Below the pieces are notes generated by a model. It worked only from the letters and a program-made list of their open reading frames with translations, ran no database searches and was not told where the DNA came from. This document shows, piece after piece, positions 40,600 through 52,157 of a stretch of DNA of 64,000 nucleotides. The stretch lies in assembly GCA_031841125.1 (NCBI GenBank), contig CM063108.1, forward strand, positions 72,760,344 to 72,824,343. Direction: 5' to 3'. A program made the translations under genes and the position numbers. This DNA comes from Acanthococcus lagerstroemiae. Its lineage: Eukaryota; Arthropoda; Insecta; Hemiptera; Eriococcidae. Position 1 is the stretch's first letter. The number at the start of each line of letters is the position of its first letter.

Positions 40600-41712
40600 A
40601 GGGGTTGGAAAGAAAGAAAGAAAAAAAAAGACTAAATATTCACTTTTGAAAAATCACACATGCGTGCGCTTTTGAAAATACTGTATACCTACCTGATGAT
40701 TATTGAAGGATGATTTTTGTCAGAGATATGGGTAAATAAATCTAAATACTATCGTTGGGAAAATTAGCACGTTCGTACGCCTTTCAAAATTTTCGGCTAA
40801 ATAAACGAGTGGGGGCAAACAGCCGTCTATGATAAAATTAGTATGCTCGTGCGCCTTTCAAGAAAATGGGTCTGTGAATTAGTAGAGCATCAATTTTTCT
40901 ATAAAAATAGGACTTTGAATTTTTTTCAACTGGACGCTGTTCAGCAAGAGGGAACCAACGAACATTTGTAAACAAAATGAGTTATTAGTATCGGTGGAAA
41001 GAGCGTAAACGTAGAATTTCTCAAAATTGGGCCCCCAATTCAAAAATGTTCACTTACGTTGAAAAAAACTTATGACTGAGTAAACGCTGTGTCATATAGC
41101 TTCTACATGGCTCTTGAACTTCGAATCACGTGTTCTCAAAAAGCGGATTTTGCTAGTTTTGGTTTCCTCTCGCTAAACAGCGTCCAACTATCTCTTCAAA
41201 AAACAGGGTAAATAACAGTAAATATTCGCATTTATTTCTGCCTGCATGTTTGTGCTCTATGAAAAATACTAGGTAAACAATAAATCGTTTTTCGGAATAA
41301 ATTAATGGGTATTATTTTTGGGCTAAATTTTTGATACGTGATTTTTGTAAAAATGATATCAATTTCTTGACAGATTGGTGAGTGGGTTCAACATTAGTCA
41401 CGTCTTAAAAATACTTGGCTAAATCTGTGACATTCAGGCAAAAATAAAGGATGATGAATTTTACTGTGTACCTACCTTAGTGAAAATGATATACAGTGAT
41501 TTCTGTCAGAGAATGGTTGAATAATGCTAAATATTTGCGCTGATTTACACCCTACACATTCGTGCGCTTTAAAAATAATAAGATCAATTTTATAGAATAA
41601 ATAATCAATTTTAGAATAAATTATTGAATAATATTTTTAGGTTAAATTTTTGAAGTGTGATTTTTGAATGAAAAATACGGTTATTTAACCGATCGGGTTG
41701 AGTGGGTTAGGG
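40600..41712 (+). repeat. Diverged array of 'taaatatt ... cgtgcgcttt' modules
   Basis: Variants recur near 40665, 40770, 40850, 41255 and 41565. A longer ~200-bp direct duplication is seen between 41207-41400 and 41515-41712 (shared 'ttaaatttttga..gtgattttt' and 'gagtgggtt'). Related sequence in reverse orientation lies at 44560-44840. Confidence 0.6.
40927..41190. mobile_element. Probable MITE with ~29-bp imperfect TIRs
   Basis: Left ctggacgctgttcagcaaga and right (complement) ttggacgctgtttagcgaga are inverted about 260 bp apart. No coding frame and no target duplication established. Confidence 0.6.
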
Positions 41713-42861
41713 ACCAGTTCTTACTACTTTCATCAACACCCGCGAATCAAACTGTTAATTGTTTAAATAGTAAAATCAATGCCGAAAAGAAGAAAAAAGT
41801 TTATCGTAAGAATTGAAAGTGAACGTCGGAAATTGGATTAACCTTGGCTCGACTTATTTGTCCAGTTGGAAAAATTGAGCATCAAAAGAGCGACTAACGC
41901 GACGTATATTTAAGAGGAATAAATTCGATGCGAGGAAACTAAAAAAAAATGTTGAACGCGATTAATTTTCGTATTTAGTACTAACAAAGTGCGGTTCTAG
42001 CTTCTGTCACACAATTAGAGAAGCACTTGTGTGATTATTGCGTGACGAATAGATACAGAAACGAACCGTGTGTTAGCTTGTCGGTCTATCGAGTCGTTGA
42101 GTGTTTGCGAACCTTGAGGAGGTGTATGCGACATTGAGGAAAGTGCAGTGTTCGTTTTGCACAATGACAATACATATGTGACAAACCGACGCGCAAACGT
42201 AGATCCAAATTTCTTCGTGACAAATGTGTAGGCTCGAGAAGCTTCAAAGATTTAACTATAGTAGCCACAACTTGAATAGAAGTAATAGAGAAAACAGTTT
42301 TACTCGGCAGAACGTTATTCTCAATTGGAAGATTACCTCGATTTTCATCCAACATTATAATTATTGGCTTACCCACTCGTACAAAATACCCATCAATTAC
42401 GCGTCTACTTTTAATTATTAATCGACTCGCGTATCCGCCGTTTTGTACCTATAGAAAGTTTATCTGAATTTCAAATTTTGAGTTTTCGGGCCTGATTTTC
42501 CGCTAATGTTTGATTTTATAGCCGTAAAACTAGGCTAATTTTACGAAACGAAATGCGCATCCGAGTTGTGTAATATTTACAATACCTATCTGTTAGCCGG
42601 TTAGCCAATAATAGTGCCGCGCCATTGACTTGCTGACCAGTCCAAGTTCGAGTCGCTCTCTCTACATCCGACTTTCCACAAACTTGAAAGTCAGATACAT
42701 TGGAAAGTCAGATACGTGAAACAAAATGGTTTAATAAAAACGATAACTTAACAACGTTGAATAAATAAATAAATAAATTAAGCTTAAAATGTTGTAAATT
42801 ACCCGAGTGGGTTTTACTCGACTAGCACCCTGGCATTTCAGTTCTGCGGCGATTTGTCGAT

Positions 42862-43329
42862 TTATATCACCAGATTGATAAGGTCCATGATAGCGTCGGT
42901 CAGTTTGCTCGCTTTGTTTCGATCAGCCTCCGTGGGAAGATCTGCGAAGAAAAACTTTTTCAGAGCCATCATTACCACCGAACTGACGATCATCTGACCG
43001 AGGGACCGCATATTCGACATAAAATTCTTCATGTTCTGCTGTGCGAAACCCATAGCGAACATAAGCGGGCCCCGAAGATGTTCCGGCACCGAGTCCATAT
43101 TCTGCATCACCATCTGCATAATCATATCACTATTAATGAAAAATCGCCCCTGTCCATTGGTGTTAGACAGGGCTGTCGATTCCGTTTCGTCGGTGGAAGC
43201 GTGCGTACGGGGGCCCGAGGAACCGAACGATCCGGGGGCGTACCTTAAACATCGACAATATTCGACGACACAGATCACCACCAACAAAAACACTTCGAGG
43301 ATCTTGAACGGACGACGACGACTTCTCAT
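42862..43329 (-). CDS. Predicted secreted protein, 155 aa, single exon
   Basis: A basic n-region (MRSRRRPFK) followed by a hydrophobic core (ILEVFLLVVICVV) is a clear signal peptide, with likely cleavage near Cys25-Cys27. A Ser/Thr/Gly-rich linker follows. The C-terminal ~85 residues are amphipathic and Met-rich (IMQMVMQNM, MVSS/VVMMALKKFFF), ending LINLVI. GC content and wobble G/C are much higher than in the flanks, as expected for a true host gene, and a GC-rich 5' region lies upstream of 43329. ATTAAA on the minus strand near 42730 could serve polyadenylation. No family recognised. Confidence 0.7.
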   Translation of the reverse strand: MRSRRRPFKILEVFLLVVICVVEYCRCLRYAPGSFGSSGPRTHASTDETESTALSNTNGQGRFFINSDMIMQMVMQNMDSVPEHLRGPLMFAMGFAQQNMKNFMSNMRSLGQMIVSSVVMMALKKFFFADLPTEADRNKASKLTDAIMDLINLVI

Positions 43330-45150
43330 TTTCCCGCGTCAGCTAACCGCGCAGCATTTCGGCGGGAAAAAACGCGAGTGCCGCGATGTCAAAACGATGG
43401 ACAGCCGGGCAAATTTACGCGACCGATTGCTCCGAATTTGCGTTTGCGACCGCGAGAACAAAATTGCTTTACAAGCTGCCCGAAATTGCTGCTCTTGTTC
43501 TCCGTGTATGAGTCTGCTTTACTTACTCGTTTCACATCGACCATACTAGTTCTGACTGATGCGTTGATTACCTACTCTGGTTAATTCCGTATCGCTAATC
43601 AGACCATCACTAATGTATTTTGCTTTCTGCCTCGCACGTTCGCACGTGGTGTTCGTTCATTGACATGTTCAAGAACGCGAAATGCACACTAATTCTGTAA
43701 ACGAAAGGCACAGCCCGCCATCACCGTCTTCTCTCTGTTTATACTGGCCGAGGAAGGATACCCTGAATTCGGTCAGCCGAATCACGCACATTTGAATTTC
43801 ACTAATGTCAAGTCCGCGTAGTCAAGATCGGAATGCGATGGATAAACGCAGCCTGGAACTGGAATGTGCATATAAAAATTCGTCGCCTCTGGCTTATTAC
43901 ATTAAAAATGCAAGTTCCGTGGTGGTATACTCGACGATATCTTGGTTGGAAAGTTGAGCTCGTTTTGCAGAACAACTCGAACATTGGCTGATGAACTCGC
44001 GACATTGCATTGCGTACACCGGACATCGAGAGATGCCAAAGACGCCCATTGAGAATCATGTAGGGGGGGGGGACGCAGTTTAAACTTCTAATTACTCACA
44101 TTTTCTTGGCTTCTTTTTTGTCAGAAATATAATCCTAATTGTGGTGGAGGAGGGGGAGAGCGTTACAAACCGAGTGGTACGATAGTAGATAAAATTAAGA
44201 TCTTTGTTCTATGTTGATCCAATAACATGTCAACAAGACAATAAAGTCATCCCCGCTTGTGAAATTAATGGATCAATAAGCTGTGAGGTTAAAGGGTACT
44301 TGTACGGTGAAATGATTGAGTTGGAAGAAATGTCGAGAAGCTTGGAAGAGTGAAGTGCTGTTTTGACACTAATATTGTTACGGACGCAAAAATCAGAAGG
44401 AGAGAGTTATTATAGGTCGCTGCTCCAGATCAAGATAGTCGAGATTACAACCAAATACATTTTATAAATGTTGTAAGTAGTCAGTTGGCTGCTTATCCAA
44501 AAATTAATACCAATGTCACAAAAGCGAATTCAAAATTTTAAAGCAAAATTCTGAGCAAAAAAGCGCCCCTTACTTTACTCTGGAAAGCAAGTAATTTTCT
44601 TAGTTTTTACCCAGTATTTTTAAAAGACACACGAGGGTCTAAGCAAGAAAATACTTTTTCAAAAAAATATTTAGTCATTCGTCTCTTTTTTTATTCCTTT
44701 TTTTTTAAATTATCATCATTCAATTTAGAGATACAGTAGAATTCGTCATCCTTTACTTTTCCCTGAAAAATAAGTAATTTTTATAGATTTTACCAAGTAT
44801 TTTAAGACGTGCGTAAGCGTTTTGGCTGGAAAATAATCGGCATTCTTATATCGATTATTACAGTACTAGATGAACTTTTTATCTCACAGTGATTCGAGCA
44901 AAAATTCTCCGTGACTTTAAAAAGATCTTACTTGTAATCCTTCGAACTCCTCGTGCTTTTTTTTTTACGGCTTAGCCGATAATTATGGTTAATATTCTCG
45001 TGCATTTTATCAGCCGCGTGTTTTACGTTCGGAATGGCACTGAAATAGCGAGTTAAATTTCCGAATTTGAGAATCGACTGTAATACACGTAGGTACCTGT
45101 AAAATAGTTCAGCGTCTAGAAAATAGACGCACGCCGGGTACGAATAGATC
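43330..45150. other. Upstream region of secreted-protein gene, then non-coding DNA
   Basis: The first ~150 bp are GC-rich and probably contain the promoter and 5' UTR of the minus-strand gene. The rest is AT-rich. Diverged direct repeats at about 44565-44650 and 44745-44830 ('aagtaattttyt..tttttaccMagtatttt') belong to the 40600-41712 family in reverse. Confidence 0.45.
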
Positions 45151-45541
45151 ACGTCGATACCTTAGGATACAGACATGCTATGTCCAAAATTTTCGAAAAT
45201 GCGTTTTTGGTATCACTGGATTCGTCTCAACGAGCAGAATCGAATGCTAATACCAGATATGTCCTATCTCATCTCTAAACCCCCTCTAATTGGCATTGAA
45301 GTAAAATCTGCTATGTCCATATAGTCGAAAACGAAATGCACAGACATGCTATGTTCATGCTATGTCCCATATTGTAGTGCACAGATGTGCTATGTCCGCT
45401 GTCAAGGCATAATTATAAAAAAAAATCAGGTAAAATGGTGAAAAATTATTGTAGATTATGCAAATAACAAAACTTCAAACTTCTCTCCTGAAAAATGACA
45501 CCTTTTGGACATAGCATGTCTGTATCCTAAGGTATCGACGT
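45151..45541. mobile_element. TIR element with GCTATGTCC repeats, 391 bp
   Basis: TIRs of about 39 bp are perfect (left acgtcgataccttaggatac, right the complement). Inside, GCTATGTCC or a one-base variant occurs at least six times, in both arms. It has no coding frame. TSD not clear, because the ends themselves form ACGT. Confidence 0.8.
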
Positions 45542-47738
45542 ATTACTCGTTTCGATGGTTAGTACCCCCATTTTCTCGGGAACACATAGTTTTTAACGGC
45601 TAATTTCAATAACACTAAGATTTAACTGAACCAAAACGCGTATAATGTGATACATGCTCATAATAGGGCTAAGCAGCCTTGAGATTCTCCAATATTACTC
45701 TCATTATTATTTTGGTGCATATATATAGCTGGATGCATAATGTAGCAATTCCGTGCTCATTCTATGTAAAAGAACCTTCATAAAAGGGCGAATTTCGAAA
45801 AAGAAAATCAGTTTTAACATCATTCGATGCTTTCGTGTTATACCTACTCCCTGGACAGGTCGGTCATTTCGATGAATTTTGTGATAAGCGTTTTGACTTG
45901 ACTATGAGTCAAAACTTGTTCTACATATAACCTGTGAGTATACTCTCAATCACAATGATCTTAGGCTGTGGGATTTTATTTTTTCAAGAAAAGAAAAAGC
46001 AAGATTTTTAATTTTGGATCGGAGGACTTATTTTTGAAGGAGAGGGGTAACGATTTAAAGAACGTTGTTTGTGGCCTTTTCAGCTAACAAACGTGGTGTC
46101 TAAAAAATCTAAGGAAATACTTTTTCTCTACATTTTTAGAAAATGCAAACGTCCTCTTCACGGTGAGTTTCCACCATTGCCCCCAGTCTAGGTACCTGTA
46201 AGTTTAAGAGAGACAATCAAGTCAAAAAAATTATCAGAAGCGAACACTTGTCTCGAGAGAAGGGGGGGGGGTATTGCTTACCTCCCATCCCATTTGACTG
46301 TGGAACTATGATCATCTGGCTTCGCATAAATGAAATATCGCATCCCAGCTTGTTCAAGGCATTGGCCGCAATCCGTTCGGTAAAATGCTCTTTCTCATTA
46401 CCTCTTCCATTCTCAGTAAAATTATTTCGGCCTACAGATTTTGTTGAGCAAGTTATTACTCGCTAAACAGCATAAACGCCAACAATAGGGGATGGGGAGC
46501 TCTAGGCTAACCCTACTCCCAAACAAAAATGAAAAATCATACAAGCGAAAGAATTTTTAGCAGTATTTTGATACTTTTCAGCTCTCTCCCAATATGGCTC
46601 CCCCTACTCCTGATCGGTTATTTGTGCTTATATCGAAGAGCCACAGAAACCTATTCTGGTGTCTTTATATAGGCTGAGTAACGTAACTCACGAAATTGGG
46701 GATTTCTTTATTTTTCAATCGTTGTAGCTTACAACGAATAGGAGTGTTCGTTAATTTCTTTTGGTGAACATTAAAATCTTCCCCTTCCCTCGCCAAAGAA
46801 AAATGAAAACACTTTGATACTTTCCCAAGGAACAAGAGGTACACATACATGTAGTAAGGTTATGTACATAAGGTAACGGTATCACGAATAAATTTTGTAC
46901 CTATAGGTACTTTTTCAAACTGTTAGAATTCACCAAATTATCAACACTTTCATTCGCATTTGTAACTATTAATTCGATTAGCACTTCATCGCTTCGGCTG
47001 TTTGTTTTCCCAGGCTTCATTATTTTTGATAAACTCGTGTTGTATCACTTTTTCCGTTATTTCAAGTTCTGGTTACAGTAGGTACGCTACAGTATTCATT
47101 AGTTCTCTCAGTTGCAGTAATTACGTATCTACCTAAAAGATATATGTAGATACGTAACCTACCTAAGATACGCGCCTATTTTGAACTATACCATGCGTTG
47201 TACTCGTAGTAAGTACTTATATTATTCGTATGTATCTGAGAATTGAAATTTGATTTGACATTTTCTTATTGCATGAAGAAATTGTTCAATACCTGGCTCC
47301 TTGCTTCGACAACAATGCGATAATAGGTAGTGTGTCATCGGAAGGATAACGCAGTAACTCGATTAATTTTAAAAATGAAAGTGTTGATAATTCACTGAAT
47401 TGCGTACTTAAGCTTCAATCGCAACGTAATAGTATTCATTCAGTATTCATCATTTATTCGTGCTGTGTCCTGAACATGAAGTATTAATCACAAAAATGTG
47501 ATCCATATAAAAACAGTGTTTTATTACAGATCGCGTTTCACTGAGACGTGTTTACATCAGGTATAGGTAATTTAATACGTAATGCTGTGTATATATATAT
47601 GTACCGGGTGTGGCACGAAAATCTCCTCCGTTCCTTGTGTTTTTATTACAAATTTTCTCTCCTTCAAAAGGGAGGCTGGAACGTACAGTAAAATTCCCGA
47701 AGACACTATTTTTGCTAAAAAAATAAGACTCATTAAAT
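45542..47738. other. Non-coding host DNA
   Basis: No supported gene. Holds the dispersed repeat 46526-46640 and several gtaggtacctac-type strings around 47080-47220. Confidence 0.45.
46526..46640 (+). repeat. Dispersed repeat shared with 60387-60495
   Basis: Both contain '(a)tacaagcgaaa', 'tattttgata.tttt', 'ccctactc' and 'cggttatttg.gctta' in order, with many substitutions. Confidence 0.65.
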
Positions 47739-48315
47739 ATTTTCTAACCCTTATCTAAGATTGTAAAACTGGTAAACATTCTATCGTGATTCAGAGATGA
47801 AATATGTAGGGTCTTAATGATTTTAGTTAACTATTCCCTTATTTTGATTTTGAAAATGACATGTCTGCTGTAGAATTAATCTATACACTTTTGAAGTTTC
47901 CCAGTGATCAGTTTTCTACCTTGGTAGAAGTTTCAATTAGAATAGCTATCTCTGGAGGGACAATCGCCCTTCTCTCCTCCTCGTACGTCCACGCTTGACA
48001 GAAACGGAAGCGAAAGCAATGTCAAAGAATTTTCTAACCCTTATCTAAGATTGTAAAACTGGTAAACATTCTATCGTGATTCAGAGGTGAAATATGTTGG
48101 GTCTTAATGGTTTTAATTTATTTTTCCCTTATTTTGATTTTGAAAATGACGTGTCTGCTGTAGAATGATTCTATACACTTTTGGAGTTTTCCAGTGATCA
48201 GTTCTAACTTGGTAGAAATTTCATCTAGAATAGCTATCTCGGGAGGGACAATCGCCCTTCTCTCTCCTCGTAAGTCCACGCTTGACAGAAACAGACGCGA
48301 AAGCAATGTCAAAGA
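47739..48315 (+). repeat. Tandem duplication, 290 + 287 bp
   Basis: Units 47739-48028 and 48029-48315 both start attttctaacccttatctaa and end with gcaatgtcaaaga, differing at roughly one base in fifteen. No conserved frame. Confidence 0.9.
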
Positions 48316-49465
48316 CCTGCTGTCAAAATACAAATAGAACACTACAGAGGCGATTTGTAATAGAATACATCGGAAAATCAAATTTATTTTAGACGTCTAT
48401 ATCGGAAAAATGGCTCTTTAAAATAACAAAAATATGTCCGAAATCCAGTTTGATTCAACAAATCTTACGATGTCACCTTAGCCTTTGAAATTACCATCTG
48501 TGTGTGTATAAAATTGCAGTCAGTTTATTTTGAAGGTGTTCCATAGATAACGTTTGTAAATGTGCATTTCGTTCAAATTCGGTTGAAAAATTTAAACATG
48601 CGCTCATTTTGTCGTTCATACTTCACAAAATGAACTCTTAGTTCGGTTCAATATAAATTTGCTAATTGTTTCAACTTTTCTCAACCATTTTCATTTCTTA
48701 CTCTTAAAGTGAGCAAATTTCTAAGCTTCTTTCAATTCAAACATTTTAAACAAAATTTTTTCTTTATTTCATTTTTGTATTTCTGAAAAACATATTGCAC
48801 ATTCTGGCAATAAATGTCCAAAATGATGGTTTTTTGATGCATCTTAATCATAAGCGCAGGTAGCAGCTTAGAATGGCGGGATGGGTGGGAAGGTAACAAG
48901 AATTAAAATAATGCTGAAAATTCTTTCGCTCGTTTAATTTTTCAGTTTTTCGGAGGGATTTTAGAGGGCGGGGGGGGGGGCTAGTTTCCAAGTTTATCCC
49001 CTATTTGCGCCTATGATCCCGATGTGTGAGCTGAATGTACGTCGTTTTGTGGTGTCAGTCAAATAATCACATAGGACTCTTACTGTTGTTATCGGTTGGT
49101 CCTATCGTCAAATAAGCATCGTTTGATTAATTTTCCATTCAAATCAGAGATGAAGTTGGGCAGCCCTTTGAGTCTTAAGCACTCGTTCTAACCTCCTGAA
49201 TCTTACGCCTAGAGAATATCCATCTATATCTGACTGCGATTTTGCAAGGTAACCAGTGGCAAGCCAAGATTGTGATTTCATCAAGTGGTGGCTTTTCTCA
49301 TTTAGCACCATGTCCAACAACGCCACCCTTTGTTCATGGCTGGCTACGCCACTGAAGGTAACTATCCTGTGAGAGAGAGCCTGTAATATTTATAGTAAAA
49401 GTCAAAATAAAACCAAGGTTCTACTGAGCTTAGGTGAAATCCTCGTCAGGAGACCTCTCTCCTCT
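48316..49465. other. Non-coding host DNA with transposon scrap
   Basis: No gene seen. 'ggctggctacgccactgaagg' type sequence near 49337 reappears in complement near 62540 and is probably a short repeat end. A G-run lies near 48970. Confidence 0.4.
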
Positions 49466-49708
49466 ATAATTTGGCAGTCGGCAAATTTTCAAACTGTTCA
49501 TTTGAATTTTTCATTTTTTATGAATGTTTGTTTGTTTGTTTATTTTATTATTATTATTATTTTGTTTTCAATTAAAAAATATTTCGATTGAAAAATCGGC
49601 AATTTTTTAATTTTTCAAATATTTTGTCGGTGAATTTTTAGTTTTCAAAAAACATTTCTCCGCAAATTTTTCTTCTCCACCTCCCCAAACTGAAAGTCAA
49701 ATTTTGTT
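49466..49708 (+). repeat. Diverged direct repeat, unit 1
   Basis: Matches 50438-50682. Both share 'tttgtttgtttattttatta', 'aattaaaaaatatttYgattg' and 'caaactgaaagt'. Confidence 0.85.
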
Positions 49709-50437
49709 TCTGAAAATGGAGTACCCTGGACTCCTGTCAGAGACTAGTCAGTCAAAAGTCGATGGTTTCAAGCTGAGTATCGAACGTTATTTGAAAGGTT
49801 GAAACAAAGCTGAAATGTGAAAGATATTTCGAAAATCTGAAAGTCGGTAGCAAACGTTGAATTTCGAATTTCAATGACTATTCTGTTTTACTAGATTCTC
49901 TGTTTGACCTAGAGACTGAAATTTGAGAAAGTTGAACATTTTATTAAAATTTAAAAGTTGATAGCAAAAGACTTATTTTCCAATGTCACAAGCTGAATCC
50001 AATAGCAAATGTTCCACTGTTTAATTTACGAGCTCCGGTACTGGTGAACATAGGAGGGAAATTTTTAGTCTGGAACAAAAGTCAAAACTCCATGTGTTTT
50101 TCCCGTAAGAACGAAAAATAGCTTGTGGCACGGATTTCCCTAACCCGATCGACCTGAAACATTGTAGGTTTCATCTTTTTTTTTTCTCTCTCTTTCTTTG
50201 TTTAATTTTATTCAAACCAATTTAGAAGACAAATCAGAGGAAATTCAGAAAAAAAGATCACTAAGAGTAAATAACTACCACCTGAATGTGTTAAGGAATT
50301 TGTGTGTTCCTCTCAAGTATTCCTGACATCCTTTTAGCTTACTCTCCGGACTAGGGTATGCTCATGTTTGGGGGATAAGGTTCCAATCTGCATTTGCAGG
50401 GATAAAAACTATGAGAGAAGAGGGTGAAATACCCCCA
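49709..50437. other. Spacer between the two diverged repeats
   Basis: No gene or clear element seen. Confidence 0.4.
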
Positions 50438-50682
50438 ATAATTTGTCGGTTGGCAAATTTTGAAACTGTTCTTTTAAATTTTTCATTTTTTAAGAACGTT
50501 TCTTGTTTGTTTGTTTATTTTATTATTATTATTTTTTTCAATTAAAAAATATTTTGATTGACAAATCGGTAAATTTTCAAATTTTTTTAAAATTTTGTCG
50601 GCGAATTTGTAGTTTAAAAAAAATATTCGTAGGTAAATTTTCCTTCTCGACCTTCCTTCTCCCAAACTGAAAGTTAAGTTTC
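50438..50682 (+). repeat. Diverged direct repeat, unit 2
   Basis: Second unit of the pair, about 970 bp downstream of the first, same orientation. Confidence 0.85.
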
Positions 50683-51043
50683 GTCTCTAATCCTCGAACT
50701 AATCGTAAACAAACGACTGAGTGTTGTCAGATTTTTCGCCCCAATTATTTTGACGTTTACCTTCGTAATTTTCAGTGCCAAAACATGCGGGGAAAGCTTT
50801 CAGTATTTCGCTCCAAGAGGCTAATGAAGGTGCTACGAATTCTGCATCGTCGTCTAGCTAGAGTTTCTAGCGAATCGAAATAGCGTAGCCAATATTTTGC
50901 ATCTGTACGTCGGAGGTCTTTAATCCTGACTCGTGAAATGTATCCGTGTGTACAATTTCATCAGATCTATTGTATGAGAAGTCCAATCGATGATTTTCGG
51001 CAACATCTCGCGGCTGTAACAACAATTTCGTTTATTGTTACAG

Positions 51044-51138
51044 GTACGACCTCCGCGGATGAAACAGCACCCACAGCTGGAGCTCCGGAGGAACCCCGAC
51101 CGACGTCAAAGGATGTCAAGTATCCAGGCCCCGTATAA
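51044..51138 (+). CDS. Candidate 3'-terminal exon of a host gene
   Basis: Acceptor tttattgttacag is followed by an open frame, T-T-S-A-D-E-T-A-P then a Pro/Ala/Glu-rich segment, ending KDVKYPGPV and TAA. GC-rich wobble contrasts with AT-rich flanks. Upstream exons are not located. No domain recognisable in 30 residues. Confidence 0.4.
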
Positions 51139-51147
51139 TAGATCCAC

Positions 51148-51510
51148 CTAGTATAATACGTCAATAAGGTGGCGGTCGTCAGAAATGATTAATCTGCGAT
51201 TATGAAATCGTACACATATACAAAGAACGGTTTTTCTCCGGCTCCATCGTGGAAATTTCGGAACGCCCGCCCGGTTGGACGCCAACACGGTTACAAATTC
51301 GACATCTGTGTTGGAAAGCGGAATGAAAAGTCCTTTCGCAAGAGGACCAGTTTTCCTTGTAGCCAGCGGCAGCAGCGGCGACGACGAAGAAGACCGCGAA
51401 TCACGATGCGATCCACCATCCGCCACGTAATGAGGCGCGCGATAGGCGTCTGTAATTTGCGGCACAGCTGTGATCGTACCGTCGGCATTCGGCGCCGCGA
51501 ATCGCGAATG
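51148..51510 (-). CDS. Exon-like open frame, GC-rich, strand uncertain
   Basis: On the minus strand, a possible acceptor (catctgtag) at 51511 opens about 120 codons. It starts F-A-A-P-N-A-D-G-T, with a Ser-rich patch (SRSSSSS) and a stop at 51148. On the plus strand the same DNA holds a competing 72-codon frame (about 51204-51419) that ends with an acidic SGDDEEDRES segment. Both look coding by base composition and only one can be right. Both lack an ATG in good context, so this would be an internal or terminal exon. Confidence 0.3.
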   Translation of the reverse strand, partial: HSRFAAPNADGTITAVPQITDAYRAPHYVADGGSHRDSRSSSSSPLLPLATRKTGPLAKGLFIPLSNTDVEFVTVLASNRAGVPKFPRWSRRKTVLCICVRFHNRRLIISDDRHLIDVLY

Positions 51511-51881
51511 CTACAGATGTCCATATCCCAGTCCCAGTCCCAGTCCCAGTACCGAAACGTGGACTAGCGTTCATCGTCGTGTACCCGCGTAATCGAGTGA
51601 TCGCGCCATGAAGACATCGCGTTGCGAATTGCTTCAGTTTTTCTTCGCGTGAATTTTAAACCGGTTCGATTGGGAATTTCACCGTACCTGAGACTCGCCG
51701 TACCATACGTGCCATTCGTTATCCGAATATGTAAGTATTGAAATTCTCACTTTTTGGGAACGTATATTCGAAATTTTCGACGAGTCGAACGATTCATCGC
51801 TCGCCAGGTTGAAGTATAGATGATGTACTATACAGAAATACTTGATACATGCAAATCCGCGAATACGCGAATTAGTATTCG
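51511..51881. other. Possible host promoter and 5' exon
   Basis: GC-rich stretch with 'cccagt' repeats (about 51526-51552) and a consensus splice donor gtaagt at 51731. It could be a non-coding first exon on the plus strand. Evidence is limited to the donor and base composition. Confidence 0.25.
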
Positions 51882-52157
51882 CTAGTCAACCTTACAGTCA
51901 CGACAGACGAAATGGAATTCCTGAGAAGCGTTTTGTTCTGAAGTTTTCGATTTCCTTTTGGTGAGGTCGAAGGAATCGAATATCGCCGGGTACATTTTTG
52001 TAATGCAAATTTGTTCAAATAACGGCGAACGTGAACGTACAAGAAAACTTGCTCGAGATAATATATCTGCCTTTGTCGGTTTTTGATCACATACTCGTAA
52101 ATAATCTTCCTCATTAAAAGGAAATGCTAAAAGAGGAATTGGAAAGTTTGCAGGCAT
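51882..52157 (-). CDS. Small open frame, 91 aa, uncertain
   Basis: From ATG at 52157 the frame has mixed composition, with MPANFPIPLLAFPFNEEDYL at the N-terminus and a C-terminal C-x2-C pair. No family is recognised, and it may be a remnant of a transposon gene. Confidence 0.25.
   Translation of the reverse strand: MPANFPIPLLAFPFNEEDYLRVCDQKPTKADILSRASFLVRSRSPLFEQICITKMYPAIFDSFDLTKRKSKTSEQNASQEFHFVCRDCKVD

Larger units (their letters stand above)
39503..42861. other. Host non-coding DNA with several repeats
   Basis: No gene supported. It contains the repeats listed separately at 39796, 40000, 40600 and 40927. The open frame at 39697-40026 runs through repetitive sequence and is not believed. 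Confidence 0.5.

Noticed and set aside
42597..42670. tRNA or tRNA-derived SINE ('gttagccggttagcc ... agttcgagtc')
   Set aside because: Box A/B-like strings are present, but the arms do not pair into a cloverleaf and no SINE tail was seen.
43031..43549. 172-codon plus-strand open frame
   Set aside because: It lies antisense to the minus-strand secreted-protein gene, whose signal peptide and codon bias are far more convincing. The plus frame is Cys/Ser/Arg-rich shadow sequence.
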